DNA from: Tessaracoccus bendigoensis DSM 12906
GTDB lineage: Bacteria; Actinomycetota; Actinomycetes; Propionibacteriales; Propionibacteriaceae
Assembly: GCF_900141915.1 (NCBI RefSeq)
Contig: NZ_FQZG01000035.1
Coordinates: 1 to 40,483, forward strand
DNA: 40,483 bases
Direction: 5' to 3'
Below are positions 34,035 through 40,483 of the stretch, piece after piece. The translations under genes and the position numbers were made by a program. The notes below the pieces were generated by a model. That model made no database searches and had not been told where the DNA came from. It was given only the letters and a program-made list of their open reading frames with translations. The number at the start of each line of letters is the position of its first letter. Position 1 is the first letter of the stretch.

Positions 34035-34940
34035 ATGGGGCCCATGACAAATCTGACCGGATCCCCACTGGTGAAACGCGGCCTGGCCGACATGCTGAAG
34101 GGGGGCGTGATCATGGACGTGGTCACCCCCGAACAGGCCCGAATCGCCGAGGATGCGGGCGCCGTCGCGGTGATGGCGCTGGAACGCGTGCCGGCCGACA
34201 TCCGGGCCCAGGGCGGCGTCGCGAGGATGAGCGACCCCGACCTGATCTCCGGGATCATCGAGACTGTGTCGATCCCCGTCATGGCAAAGGCCAGGATCGG
34301 GCATTTCGTCGAGGCGCAGGTGCTTCAGCACCTGGAGGTGGACTACATCGACGAGTCCGAGGTGCTTTCGCCAGCCGACTACTCGCACCACATCGACAAG
34401 CACGCCTTCACCGTGCCGTTCGTGTGTGGGGCGACCAACCTCGGTGAGGCGCTGCGCCGGATCGCCGAAGGGGCCGCGATGATCCGGTCGAAGGGCGAGG
34501 CGGGCACCGGAGACGTGTCCGAGGCCACGAAGCACATCCGGACGATCCGGCACGAGATCGCGGTGTTGAAGGCCACCTTCGAGTCCAACCCGGATGAGTT
34601 GTTCGTCGCCGCGAAGGAGCTGCAGGCGCCATACGAGATCGTCCGTGAGGTCGCGGAGACCGGGGAACTGCCCGTCGTGCTGTTCACGGCCGGGGGCGTC
34701 GCGACCCCTGCCGACGCGGCACTGATGATGCAGCTCGGTTCGCAGGGCGTGTTCGTCGGCTCGGGCATCTTCCGCTCCGGCAACCCCGCGGCCAGGGCGG
34801 CCGCCATCGTCAAGGCGACTGCGCTCTTCTCGGATGCCGGGGCGATCTGCGACGCCTCCCGGGGCATCGGCGAGGCGATGGTGGGCATCAACGTCTCAGA
34901 CGTGCCGACGCCCCATCGGCTGGCCGAGCGCGGCTGGTGA
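34035..34940 (+). CDS. pdxS: Pyridoxal 5'-phosphate synthase lyase subunit PdxS
   Basis: A 301-residue PdxS (YaaD) subunit, which makes pyridoxal phosphate from ribose 5-phosphate, glyceraldehyde 3-phosphate and ammonia supplied by PdxT. Seen: [21 protein letters not shown] (D28), the substrate-binding lysine in [10 protein letters not shown] (K85), the second lysine in [11 protein letters not shown] (K153) and the C-terminal [19 protein letters not shown] phosphate site with [12 protein letters not shown] 34035 and ATG 34044 are both possible starts. The stop overlaps the start of pdxT by four bases. Confidence 0.96.
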   Translation: MGPMTNLTGSPLVKRGLADMLKGGVIMDVVTPEQARIAEDAGAVAVMALERVPADIRAQGGVARMSDPDLISGIIETVSIPVMAKARIGHFVEAQVLQHLEVDYIDESEVLSPADYSHHIDKHAFTVPFVCGATNLGEALRRIAEGAAMIRSKGEAGTGDVSEATKHIRTIRHEIAVLKATFESNPDELFVAAKELQAPYEIVREVAETGELPVVLFTAGGVATPADAALMMQLGSQGVFVGSGIFRSGNPAARAAAIVKATALFSDAGAICDASRGIGEAMVGINVSDVPTPHRLAERGW

Positions 34941-35554
34941 GCACGCCCACCGTCGGGGTGCTGGCGCTGCAGGGCGGGGTGCGCGAGCACGTCCGGCTGC
35001 TTGAGGGGTTGGGTGCCCGGGTGGTGCAGTTGAGGACGCCGTCCGATCTGGTCGGCCCCGACGGGCCGCGGGTCGACGGCGTGGTGCTGCCCGGGGGTGA
35101 GTCGTCGACCATCGACCGCCTGCTCAGGATGGTCGGTCTGGCGGAACCGCTCGGAGCCGTGGTCCGTGAAGGGCTGCCGTGTCTCGGCACCTGCGCTGGC
35201 CTGGTGTTGCTGGCCCGACGGATCGTCGACCCGGCCCCTGGGCAGCAGAGCCTCGGGTTGCTCGACGTCACGGTGCGGCGCAACGCCTTCGGCCCCCAGG
35301 TCGCCTCGGCGGAGGTCACGTTGGAAACCAGCCTCGGCCCGGCGCGGGTCGCGTTCATCAGGGCGCCCAGGGTCGAGGTGGTCGGGCCTGGGGTGGACGT
35401 GATCGCACGCCACGGCGGGGTGGCCGGCGTGCGACGGGGACGGATCACCGGCATCGCGTTCCATCCCGAACTGACCGGTGAGCCGCTGTTCCACCGCCGG
35501 TTGCTTGCCGACATCGCAGACAGAGTCCGAGAAAGTGCGGCCAGAGAGGCCTGA
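34937..35554 (+). CDS. pdxT: Pyridoxal 5'-phosphate synthase glutaminase subunit PdxT
   Basis: A 205-residue class-I glutaminase that feeds ammonia to PdxS. Seen: [13 protein letters not shown] at the N-terminus, [14 protein letters not shown], the nucleophile in [12 protein letters not shown] (C86), [12 protein letters not shown] and the catalytic His-Glu in [15 protein letters not shown] 34937 overlaps the pdxS stop by four bases (GTGA), so translation is coupled. The length and motifs are normal for the family. Confidence 0.95.
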   Translation: MSTPTVGVLALQGGVREHVRLLEGLGARVVQLRTPSDLVGPDGPRVDGVVLPGGESSTIDRLLRMVGLAEPLGAVVREGLPCLGTCAGLVLLARRIVDPAPGQQSLGLLDVTVRRNAFGPQVASAEVTLETSLGPARVAFIRAPRVEVVGPGVDVIARHGGVAGVRRGRITGIAFHPELTGEPLFHRRLLADIADRVRESAAREA

Positions 35555-35584
35555 TCGTCCTTTGTAGTGGTTTGCAGCCCGTCT

Positions 35585-35602
35585 CGACGCACATTTGCGT
35601 CG
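35585..35602. terminator. Hairpin between pdxT and the response regulator gene
   Basis: CGACGCA (35585-35591) and TGCGTCG (35596-35602) pair perfectly over a four-base loop between two convergent genes. The following bases are not a T-run; termination is inferred from position. Confidence 0.4.
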
Positions 35603-35609
35603 GGTTGCC

Positions 35610-36230
35610 CTATAAAAGGCCCGTCTCGCGGGCGAGGTGGACGGCGCGGGAGCGGCTGTCGACGTCGAGCTTGGTGAAGATGTGCGCAAGGTGGCTCTTC
35701 ACCGTCGCCTCGGTGACGAACAACGAACGCGCGATCTCCCGGTTGCTCTGGCCCTCGGCCAACAGCCGCAGCACCTCGACTTCCCGCTCGGTGAGCCGCG
35801 GACGGGGGCTGCGCATCCCCGCGAGGACCCGGGCGGTCAGTTCCGGGGTGAGGAAGGTCTCGCCGGCGGCCGCCTGCAGGATGGCCCGGACGATGACTTC
35901 GGGCGCGACGTCTTTGAGCAGATAGCCCGATGCGCCGGCCTCGATCGCTCCGAGCACCTCTGCGTCGCGGTCGAAGGTCGTGAGGATCAACACCGCCGGG
36001 GGAGGGACCAGCGAGCGCAGCGCCCTGGTCGCCTCGATGCCGTCGATCCCAGCACCCAGCCGCAGGTCACACAGCACGACGGCCGGGCGCAGCCTCGCTG
36101 CGAGGTCGATCGCTTCTTCACCTGTGGCTGCATCCCCGACCACCTGTACGTCCGGATGGCCCTCCAGGACGGCCCGCAAGCCGCTGCGCACGACGGGATG
36201 ATCGTCGACGATGAGCACGGTGGCGGTCAT
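35610..36230 (-). CDS. NarL/LuxR-type response regulator
   Basis: A 206-residue response regulator. The receiver has the acidic pair IVDDH, the phospho-acceptor in LCDLRLG (D55), TTFD and the lysine in YLLKDVAPE. A C-terminal LuxR helix-turn-helix follows (LTEREVEVLRLLAEGQSNREIARSLFVTEATVKSHLAHIFTKL). ATG 36230 overlaps the kinase stop by four bases. It presumably receives phosphate from the adjacent kinase and controls the MMPL operon. Confidence 0.95.
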   Translation of the reverse strand: MTATVLIVDDHPVVRSGLRAVLEGHPDVQVVGDAATGEEAIDLAARLRPAVVLCDLRLGAGIDGIEATRALRSLVPPPAVLILTTFDRDAEVLGAIEAGASGYLLKDVAPEVIVRAILQAAAGETFLTPELTARVLAGMRSPRPRLTEREVEVLRLLAEGQSNREIARSLFVTEATVKSHLAHIFTKLDVDSRSRAVHLARETGLL

Positions 36231-37474
36231 CGGTTCTCCTCTCTGCGATGGACCGGTAGGTGGGCGGAGATCGCGGTGCCGTCGCCCGGCGCGCTCTCCA
36301 CATCCAGCCCGCCGCCGAGCTCGCGTAGCCGGTCGCGCATGAACCGTAGCCCGAAGCTCGACGTCGTGGCCTGGGCCGGGGAATCCCAGTCGGAGAGGTC
36401 GAAGCCGACCCCGTCGTCGATGATGTCGAGCCGCACCTGGTCGTCTGCGTCGATGAGGCTCATCACCACCCGGGTGGCCCCGGAATGACGTCGAACGTTG
36501 CCGAGGGCCGATTGGGCGATCCGGAGGAGGGCGACCTCGACGTCCGTCGGCAGGATCGGCAGCGTCGGGTCGACCTGCAGCGAGACCTCGACCCCGCTTT
36601 CGTCATGGAGCCGCCCCAGCTGGCGCCGGAGCGCGGCGGTGAGCGCGTCGTCCTCCAACTCCGCAGGGGCCAGGGCGGCGACGATCCTGCGCACGTCGGC
36701 GATCCCATCACCGCTGAGGGACTCGATCTGGCTGAGCGTCCTTGCCGTGGACAGTTCCCCGGTCTCACTGGCCTGGGCGTGGGCCAGGAGCCGGATGGAC
36801 GAAAGCGACTGGGCGACGGTGTCGTGGAGGTCGCGGGAGATGCGGGTCCGTTCGGCGATCGCCCCGGAGTGCCGCTGGGCCTCGGCCAGTTCATCCTGCA
36901 GTTCGGCGGTCTCGGCCTGCGCGCGGGTGAGCGACTCGACGAGCCGTTCCCGCTCGGCTGCCTCCCGGAGCAGCTGGAGGTAGCCCCTCGAGATGCCGTA
37001 GGCGAAGACGCCGCCGACCAGCGGCCCGAACACGTTTGCATACGTGGTGGTGCCGTGCTGCACGATCGGCGCGACGATCACCACGGCCAGCACCACCGCA
37101 AAGAGAACCAGGCCCTTGCCGAGCGGTAGAAGATGTCCGGCCAGCAGCCAGAGCAGGAACGCCACCCAGACGAACTCGGCCGAGACGGCGGTCGCGATGA
37201 CCCACAACAGCAGGAACCCGAGGAGCCACCACACCACGAACCGATGCTGGCCCTTTCGCGCCAGCAGGATGGACCCACCCGTGTGCCAGGCAAGGACGGC
37301 GACCCCGACGCCGATCGCGAGCGGGGCCGGCGTCGAGTCGCCGATGGCGCGGATGACGCCGATCCAGATCAGGACCACCGCCATGACGTGCTGGCCCACC
37401 TCCATGGCGCGCACCGCAGCCGGGACAGGCCCAGGCTGGTCGGTGCGCGTCAGGGGTGCGTTCACGAGGCTCAC
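36227..37474 (-). CDS. NarL-partner type sensor histidine kinase
   Basis: A 415-residue kinase. Several membrane helices occupy about residues 28-160, followed by a coiled coil (EAAERERLVESLTRAQAETAELQDELAEAQ), the HisKA_3 box ERTRISRDLHDTVAQSL (H217), and a HATPase domain with LLRIAQSALGNVRRHSGA (a Q-S in place of the usual E-A of the N box), DIIDDGVGFD and FGLRFMRDRLRELGG. GTG 37474 overlaps the stop of the MMPL gene by four bases. The membrane part with short loops suggests a signal sensed in the membrane, such as cell-envelope stress. Confidence 0.93.
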   Translation of the reverse strand: MSLVNAPLTRTDQPGPVPAAVRAMEVGQHVMAVVLIWIGVIRAIGDSTPAPLAIGVGVAVLAWHTGGSILLARKGQHRFVVWWLLGFLLLWVIATAVSAEFVWVAFLLWLLAGHLLPLGKGLVLFAVVLAVVIVAPIVQHGTTTYANVFGPLVGGVFAYGISRGYLQLLREAAERERLVESLTRAQAETAELQDELAEAQRHSGAIAERTRISRDLHDTVAQSLSSIRLLAHAQASETGELSTARTLSQIESLSGDGIADVRRIVAALAPAELEDDALTAALRRQLGRLHDESGVEVSLQVDPTLPILPTDVEVALLRIAQSALGNVRRHSGATRVVMSLIDADDQVRLDIIDDGVGFDLSDWDSPAQATTSSFGLRFMRDRLRELGGGLDVESAPGDGTAISAHLPVHRREENR

Positions 37475-39582
37475 ACGGTCAATTCTGCCCGCTGGGGCTC
37501 CCGGGCCGCAGAATCCTGCTCGACGACGGGCGTGGCGCTTCCCAGCTTGCCCGGCAGCCAGATCCGATCTCCCAGCAGGGCGAAGATCGCGGGGATGATC
37601 ACCGTGCGCACGATCAGGGTGTCGACAAGGACCCCGATGCCCACGATGATTCCGAGTTGCCCGAGCGTGACGAGCGGGAGCACCCCGAGCGCCGCGAACA
37701 CCCCGGCAAGAACGATGCCTGCGCTGGTGATCACACCGCCGGTGTGGGCGACCGCTTCCACCATGCCCTGCCTGGTGCCGAGCGTGGCGGCCTCCGCCTT
37801 TGCCCGATGCACCAGGAAGATGGTGTAGTCGATCCCGAGGGCCACCAGGAAGAGGAAGGCCAGCAGCGGCACCTGAAGGTCCAGGGCAGGCTGGCCGAAC
37901 AGCACCCGGCTCAGCCAGGAACCCGCCCCGATCGCGGCGACCGCACTGGTGAGATTGACGAGCAACAACAACACCGGCGCGACCAGCGAGCGCAGCAGCA
38001 CGACCAGCACCAGGAACGTCACTGCCAACACCAGGGGTGCGATCAGTGCGAGGTCGCGTGCGTTGCCGTCGCGGGCATCCAGGTCCGTGGCGACGACCCC
38101 GCCCACCAGCGCGTCCGCGCCGTCGACGGCGTGAACCGCCTCGCGGAGTTGACCGATCTGGGCGAGGCTCTCCTCGGTGCTGGGAGCGAACTCGCTTGTC
38201 ACCATGATCTTGGTGAGGTCGCCGTCAACGCTCTCACCGACCGGGTGGGCACGCACGACGCCGTCGACGCCGTCGACCGCGGTGAGCACCTCTCCGACCG
38301 CGGCACTATCGGCCACGATGAAGATGGGCTGCGCCTCACCCGCGGGGAAGTGGGCGGAGAGCACCTCGAACCCTGCGGCCGACTCGGACTGCACCCGGAA
38401 CTTCTCGATCTGGTCGAGGCCGACGGAGGCGCCGAACAGGCCGGTCGCCATCACACCGAGCAGCGCGAGCCCACCGAGCAGACTCGCGGCCGGACGCCGC
38501 ACGACGCGGGAGGCGATCCCGCGCCAGACCCGGCCCTGTGCGGTGGGGGAAGCGGGGTGCGGGATGAACGGCCAGAACACCTTGCGTCCGCACACCGCAA
38601 GGGCGGGAGGCAGCACGAGCGCGACGGCCGCGAGGGCGATGACAAGCCCGATCGCAGATGAGACCCCCAATCCGTGCGTGCCGGGGATGACGGCCAGCAC
38701 GAGGGTCAGCAGGGCGAGCACGACCGTCACGTTGGACGCGACGATCGCGGGCATCGACTTGCGACAGGCCGTGCTGAGGGCCGCCCGATGATCGAAGTTG
38801 ACGGCGAGTTCCTCGCGGTAGCGGGAGATGAACAGGAGCGCGTAGTTGGTGCCTGCACCGAAGACGAGCACGCTGATGATGCCGCCGTCGAACTGGAGGT
38901 CCCAGGCGCTGGCTGCGGCCGCGGTCACCCGCCCGGCGAGCCCGTCTGCGATGGCCACGACCGCGAGGGGCACGAGCCACAGCACAGGGGAGCGGTACGT
39001 GGCGATCAGGAGGACCGCGACGATCAGGATGGTCACCAGCAGCAGGGTGAAGTCGGCCCCCTCGAACGACGAGGCGACGTCGGCGCCGAAGGCGGGGCCG
39101 CCGGTCACCTGAACCACGAGCCCGACCGGCTGATTGGCGTTGATCTCTGAGCGCAACTCCTCGATCAGCACCGAGGTGTCGGTGTTGCTTTCCCCGACCT
39201 TGATGGGGGTGACGATCACCGCGGCCTCACCGTCCTCGCTGACCATGGGCTCCGACGGGTCTCCGTCGGCCAGTGGAGCGAGCACCGGCAGCAGGCCGTT
39301 GAGGGCCCCGAGGTCGCCCGTCGAGAGTCGAGCGCCGTCCTCGCGGGAGGCCACGACCTGCACCGACTGTCGGTCCGCATTCGGGAAACCCTGCATGGCC
39401 TCGGTGACCTGCACCGATTCGGATGACGGGGGCGCCGACTCGTTGCGCGGTGGTGCGGCGGTGCCGCTGAGGGCTCCGAAGAGCAGGGTGACGACGACCA
39501 GGGCGATCCCGATCGCCACCCAGGCGCCTCGGCGTGAGGTCAGGACATCCGACAGGTGGCGTCGGTTCAGGGAGTTCTGCAT
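37471..39582 (-). CDS. MMPL-family (RND-type) transporter
   Basis: A transporter of about 703 residues. After a first helix (WVAIGIALVVVTLLFGALSG) comes a large extracytoplasmic loop, then a bundle of five to six helices (FTLLLVTILIVAVLLIATY, WLVPLAVVAIADGLAG with following FGAGTNYALLFISRYREEL). The arrangement then repeats once, with a second bundle containing VALGIDYTIFLVHRAKAEA. The conserved GxxxDY/GTNY and R-x-x-E/KAEA elements are those of MMPL proton-driven lipid or drug exporters. ATG 39582 is preferred; 39612 is an in-frame alternative. Adjacency to a two-component system indicates regulated export. Confidence 0.92.
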   Translation of the reverse strand: MQNSLNRRHLSDVLTSRRGAWVAIGIALVVVTLLFGALSGTAAPPRNESAPPSSESVQVTEAMQGFPNADRQSVQVVASREDGARLSTGDLGALNGLLPVLAPLADGDPSEPMVSEDGEAAVIVTPIKVGESNTDTSVLIEELRSEINANQPVGLVVQVTGGPAFGADVASSFEGADFTLLLVTILIVAVLLIATYRSPVLWLVPLAVVAIADGLAGRVTAAAASAWDLQFDGGIISVLVFGAGTNYALLFISRYREELAVNFDHRAALSTACRKSMPAIVASNVTVVLALLTLVLAVIPGTHGLGVSSAIGLVIALAAVALVLPPALAVCGRKVFWPFIPHPASPTAQGRVWRGIASRVVRRPAASLLGGLALLGVMATGLFGASVGLDQIEKFRVQSESAAGFEVLSAHFPAGEAQPIFIVADSAAVGEVLTAVDGVDGVVRAHPVGESVDGDLTKIMVTSEFAPSTEESLAQIGQLREAVHAVDGADALVGGVVATDLDARDGNARDLALIAPLVLAVTFLVLVVLLRSLVAPVLLLLVNLTSAVAAIGAGSWLSRVLFGQPALDLQVPLLAFLFLVALGIDYTIFLVHRAKAEAATLGTRQGMVEAVAHTGGVITSAGIVLAGVFAALGVLPLVTLGQLGIIVGIGVLVDTLIVRTVIIPAIFALLGDRIWLPGKLGSATPVVEQDSAAREPQRAELTV

Positions 39583-39620
39583 ACCCCCAAGCACACCAAT
39601 CAGAGGCCACATGGGGCATC

Positions 39621-39782
39621 GTGAAGGCGGTTGAATCCGGCATCATCCGAAAGGTTGACGCCGGTGGTGAGGACATGACGGCGATCCATGCACACATCCT
39701 CCAGGACGTGTATGAGTGGGCCGGTCTGGAGCGGACCGCGCCGGTGGGGCAGTTCATGACCAAGGGCGGACACGCCTATTGC
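39621..39782 (+). pseudogene. Fragment of a Fic-domain protein
   Basis: In one plus-strand frame the sequence reads DMTAIHAHILQDVYEWAGLE, then RTAPVGQFMTKGGHAYC, matching the N-terminal helix region of Fic proteins (consensus IH..LFQD.YEWAG..R....KG...F). The catalytic HPFxxGNGR motif does not follow; after about 54 residues the frame enters a terminator hairpin. It is a remnant of a Fic toxin or AMP-transferase gene lying between the MMPL gene and the Pro-Thr protein. Confidence 0.6.
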
Positions 39783-39827
39783 GGGGCGGGGCCGGCACTC
39801 TGCGCCCGTGGCTGTCTCAGGCACAGG

Positions 39828-39859
39828 AAAGCGGCGGAGCCCGAGGGCGCCGCCGCTTT
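39828..39859. terminator. Hairpin terminator of the Pro-Thr secreted protein
   Basis: AAAGCGGCGG (39828-39837) pairs perfectly with CCGCCGCTTT (39850-39859). On the minus strand it lies about 28 bases after the stop of the secreted protein and the stem end gives a short U run, as in a Rho-independent terminator. Confidence 0.65.
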
Positions 39860-39886
39860 CTCTGCGCGGTGATTCAGAGCGTCAGA

Positions 39887-40483
39887 TCAGCGGTCCCTGA
39901 ACATGACGACGTTGTTGAAGACCCACTTGTTCTCCTGAGAGAAGGTGTAGCCTCCACCCGGCTTCGCCGTGGCGGCGAACACCGTCGTCCATGTGAACGA
40001 GCGGCAGGCGCCACGCCCGGTGGCCGCCGTGTCGCACTCGGTGTACCACCTGCGGCCATCGGCAGCCGTCCAGGACGTCTGCTTGCCGAGGTTGTTGTTG
40101 GCCCACTGCGCCCTGGTCATGTAGGGCAGGTAGGTCATGTTGTTGAACGCCCAACCCTGACGCACCTGGAAGCCGTTAGCCGTCTGGATGACGACGGTGG
40201 CCCAGATGTCCGTGCGGCACCGGAAGGTCTGCGAGTACGGCTGGCAGGTGGTGGTCCACTGCCTCCCGTTGATGGAATGCAGGCCGGGGAGCGTGTACGG
40301 AGCCGAGGGCGTGAACCCAGGCGTCGGTGTGGGGGTCGGCGTGGGGGTCGGCGTCGGTGTGGGGGTCGGCGTCGGTGTGGGGGTCGGCGTCGGTGTGGGG
40401 GTCGGCGTCGGTGTGGGAGTCGGCGTCGGTGTGGGAGTCGGCGTCGGTGTGGGAGTCGGCGTCGGTGTGGGAGTCGGCGTCGG
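39887..40483 (-). CDS. Secreted protein C-terminus with Pro-Thr linker and tandem W/C modules (partial)
   Basis: The gene continues beyond the right edge. Read on the minus strand, the window starts in a PTPTPT linker, then GFTPSAPYTLPG, then two related modules. Each has GR-x-W-x-T-x-C, a downstream Cys with CR, W-x-T-V and a W-x-F-N-N turn: the first has GRQWTTTC, FRCRTDIWATVV and GWAFNNM; the second has GRRWYTEC, GACRSFTWTTVF and KWVFNNV. The protein stops after FRDR. Paired cysteines and a Pro-Thr linker indicate an exported enzyme or surface protein with C-terminal binding modules. The N-terminal domain is not visible. Confidence 0.75.
   Translation of the reverse strand, partial: PTPTPTPTPTPTPTPTPTPTPTPTPTPTPTPTPTPTPTPTPTPTPTPTPTPTPTPGFTPSAPYTLPGLHSINGRQWTTTCQPYSQTFRCRTDIWATVVIQTANGFQVRQGWAFNNMTYLPYMTRAQWANNNLGKQTSWTAADGRRWYTECDTAATGRGACRSFTWTTVFAATAKPGGGYTFSQENKWVFNNVVMFRDR
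40325..40483. repeat. 18-bp tandem repeat encoding the Pro-Thr linker
   Basis: Eight full 18-bp units plus one 12-bp partial unit (40343-40354) are present before the window ends. The unit is CGGTGTGGG(G/A)GTCGGCGT on the plus strand. The first four units have G at the variable base and the later ones A. All unit lengths are multiples of three, so copy changes keep the frame. Confidence 0.9.

Noticed and set aside
33963-34553. In-frame extension of the MocR regulator
   Set aside because: It would be antisense to pdxS; the GntR domain starts right after GTG 33962.

Overview
This window reads as the chromosome of a high-GC actinobacterium, plausibly in the Propionibacteriaceae. The lineage is inferred from very GC-rich dense coding with many GTG starts and four-base GTGA/ATGA overlaps, predicted mycothiol-dependent enzymes, a WhiB-like protein, and a MocR regulator divergent from pdxST. 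Most of the window is ordinary housekeeping and metabolic sequence interrupted by two mobile elements.

Layout. (1) 181-5694: ABC1/UbiB-like kinase, maltokinase-cap-like protein, the GTPase Der, a DHFR-like reductase, a SAM methyltransferase and tRNA-Pro(GGG). (2) 5675-12273: an integrative element of about 6.6 kb inserted into the 3' end of tRNA-Pro. It has a tyrosine integrase, Xis-like protein, RecA-fold ATPase, two small Cys-rich proteins (one WhiB-like), a small-terminase-like protein and a serine recombinase, but no capsid or tail genes. This looks like a phage-satellite type element. The terminator of the tRNA gene now lies beyond attR. (3) 12468-14620: a predicted mycothiol-linked detoxification cassette (MDMPI-fold protein plus Rv2466c-like thioredoxin-fold protein, with a divergent MarR regulator), bracketed by two related palindromes. 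(4) 14843-21079: a Tn3-family transposon with 37-bp inverted repeats (36/37 identical), tnpA, tnpR, a candidate res site and cargo of a secreted amidase (frameshifted by a 10-bp tandem duplication) and a small membrane protein.

(5) 21020-25186: a beta-glucoside PTS operon (EIIBCA, 6-phospho-beta-glucosidase, BglG-type antiterminator) whose 5' end was removed at the transposon boundary, with loss of the EIIB phospho-cysteine. (6) 25229-31130: exonuclease III, a DUF5671-type membrane protein, small membrane proteins, a cardiolipin-synthase N-terminal fragment, an HSL-type esterase and an FKBP lipoprotein. (7) 31220-35554: NhaA and the pyridoxal-phosphate synthesis locus (MocR regulator divergent from pdxS-pdxT). 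(8) 35610-39582: an MMPL transporter, histidine kinase and response regulator operon. (9) 39621-40483: a Fic-domain fragment and the C-terminal end of a secreted protein with a Pro-Thr repeat linker that runs off the window.

The most noteworthy items are the satellite-like element with its own terminase-like protein, the hybrid character of the Tn3 transposon (its left end copies the 5' end of tnpA, with no target duplication), the exact 10-bp duplication that breaks the amidase cargo, the decapitated PTS operon and the mycothiol cassette. All family assignments come from motifs read by eye; no database search was possible.
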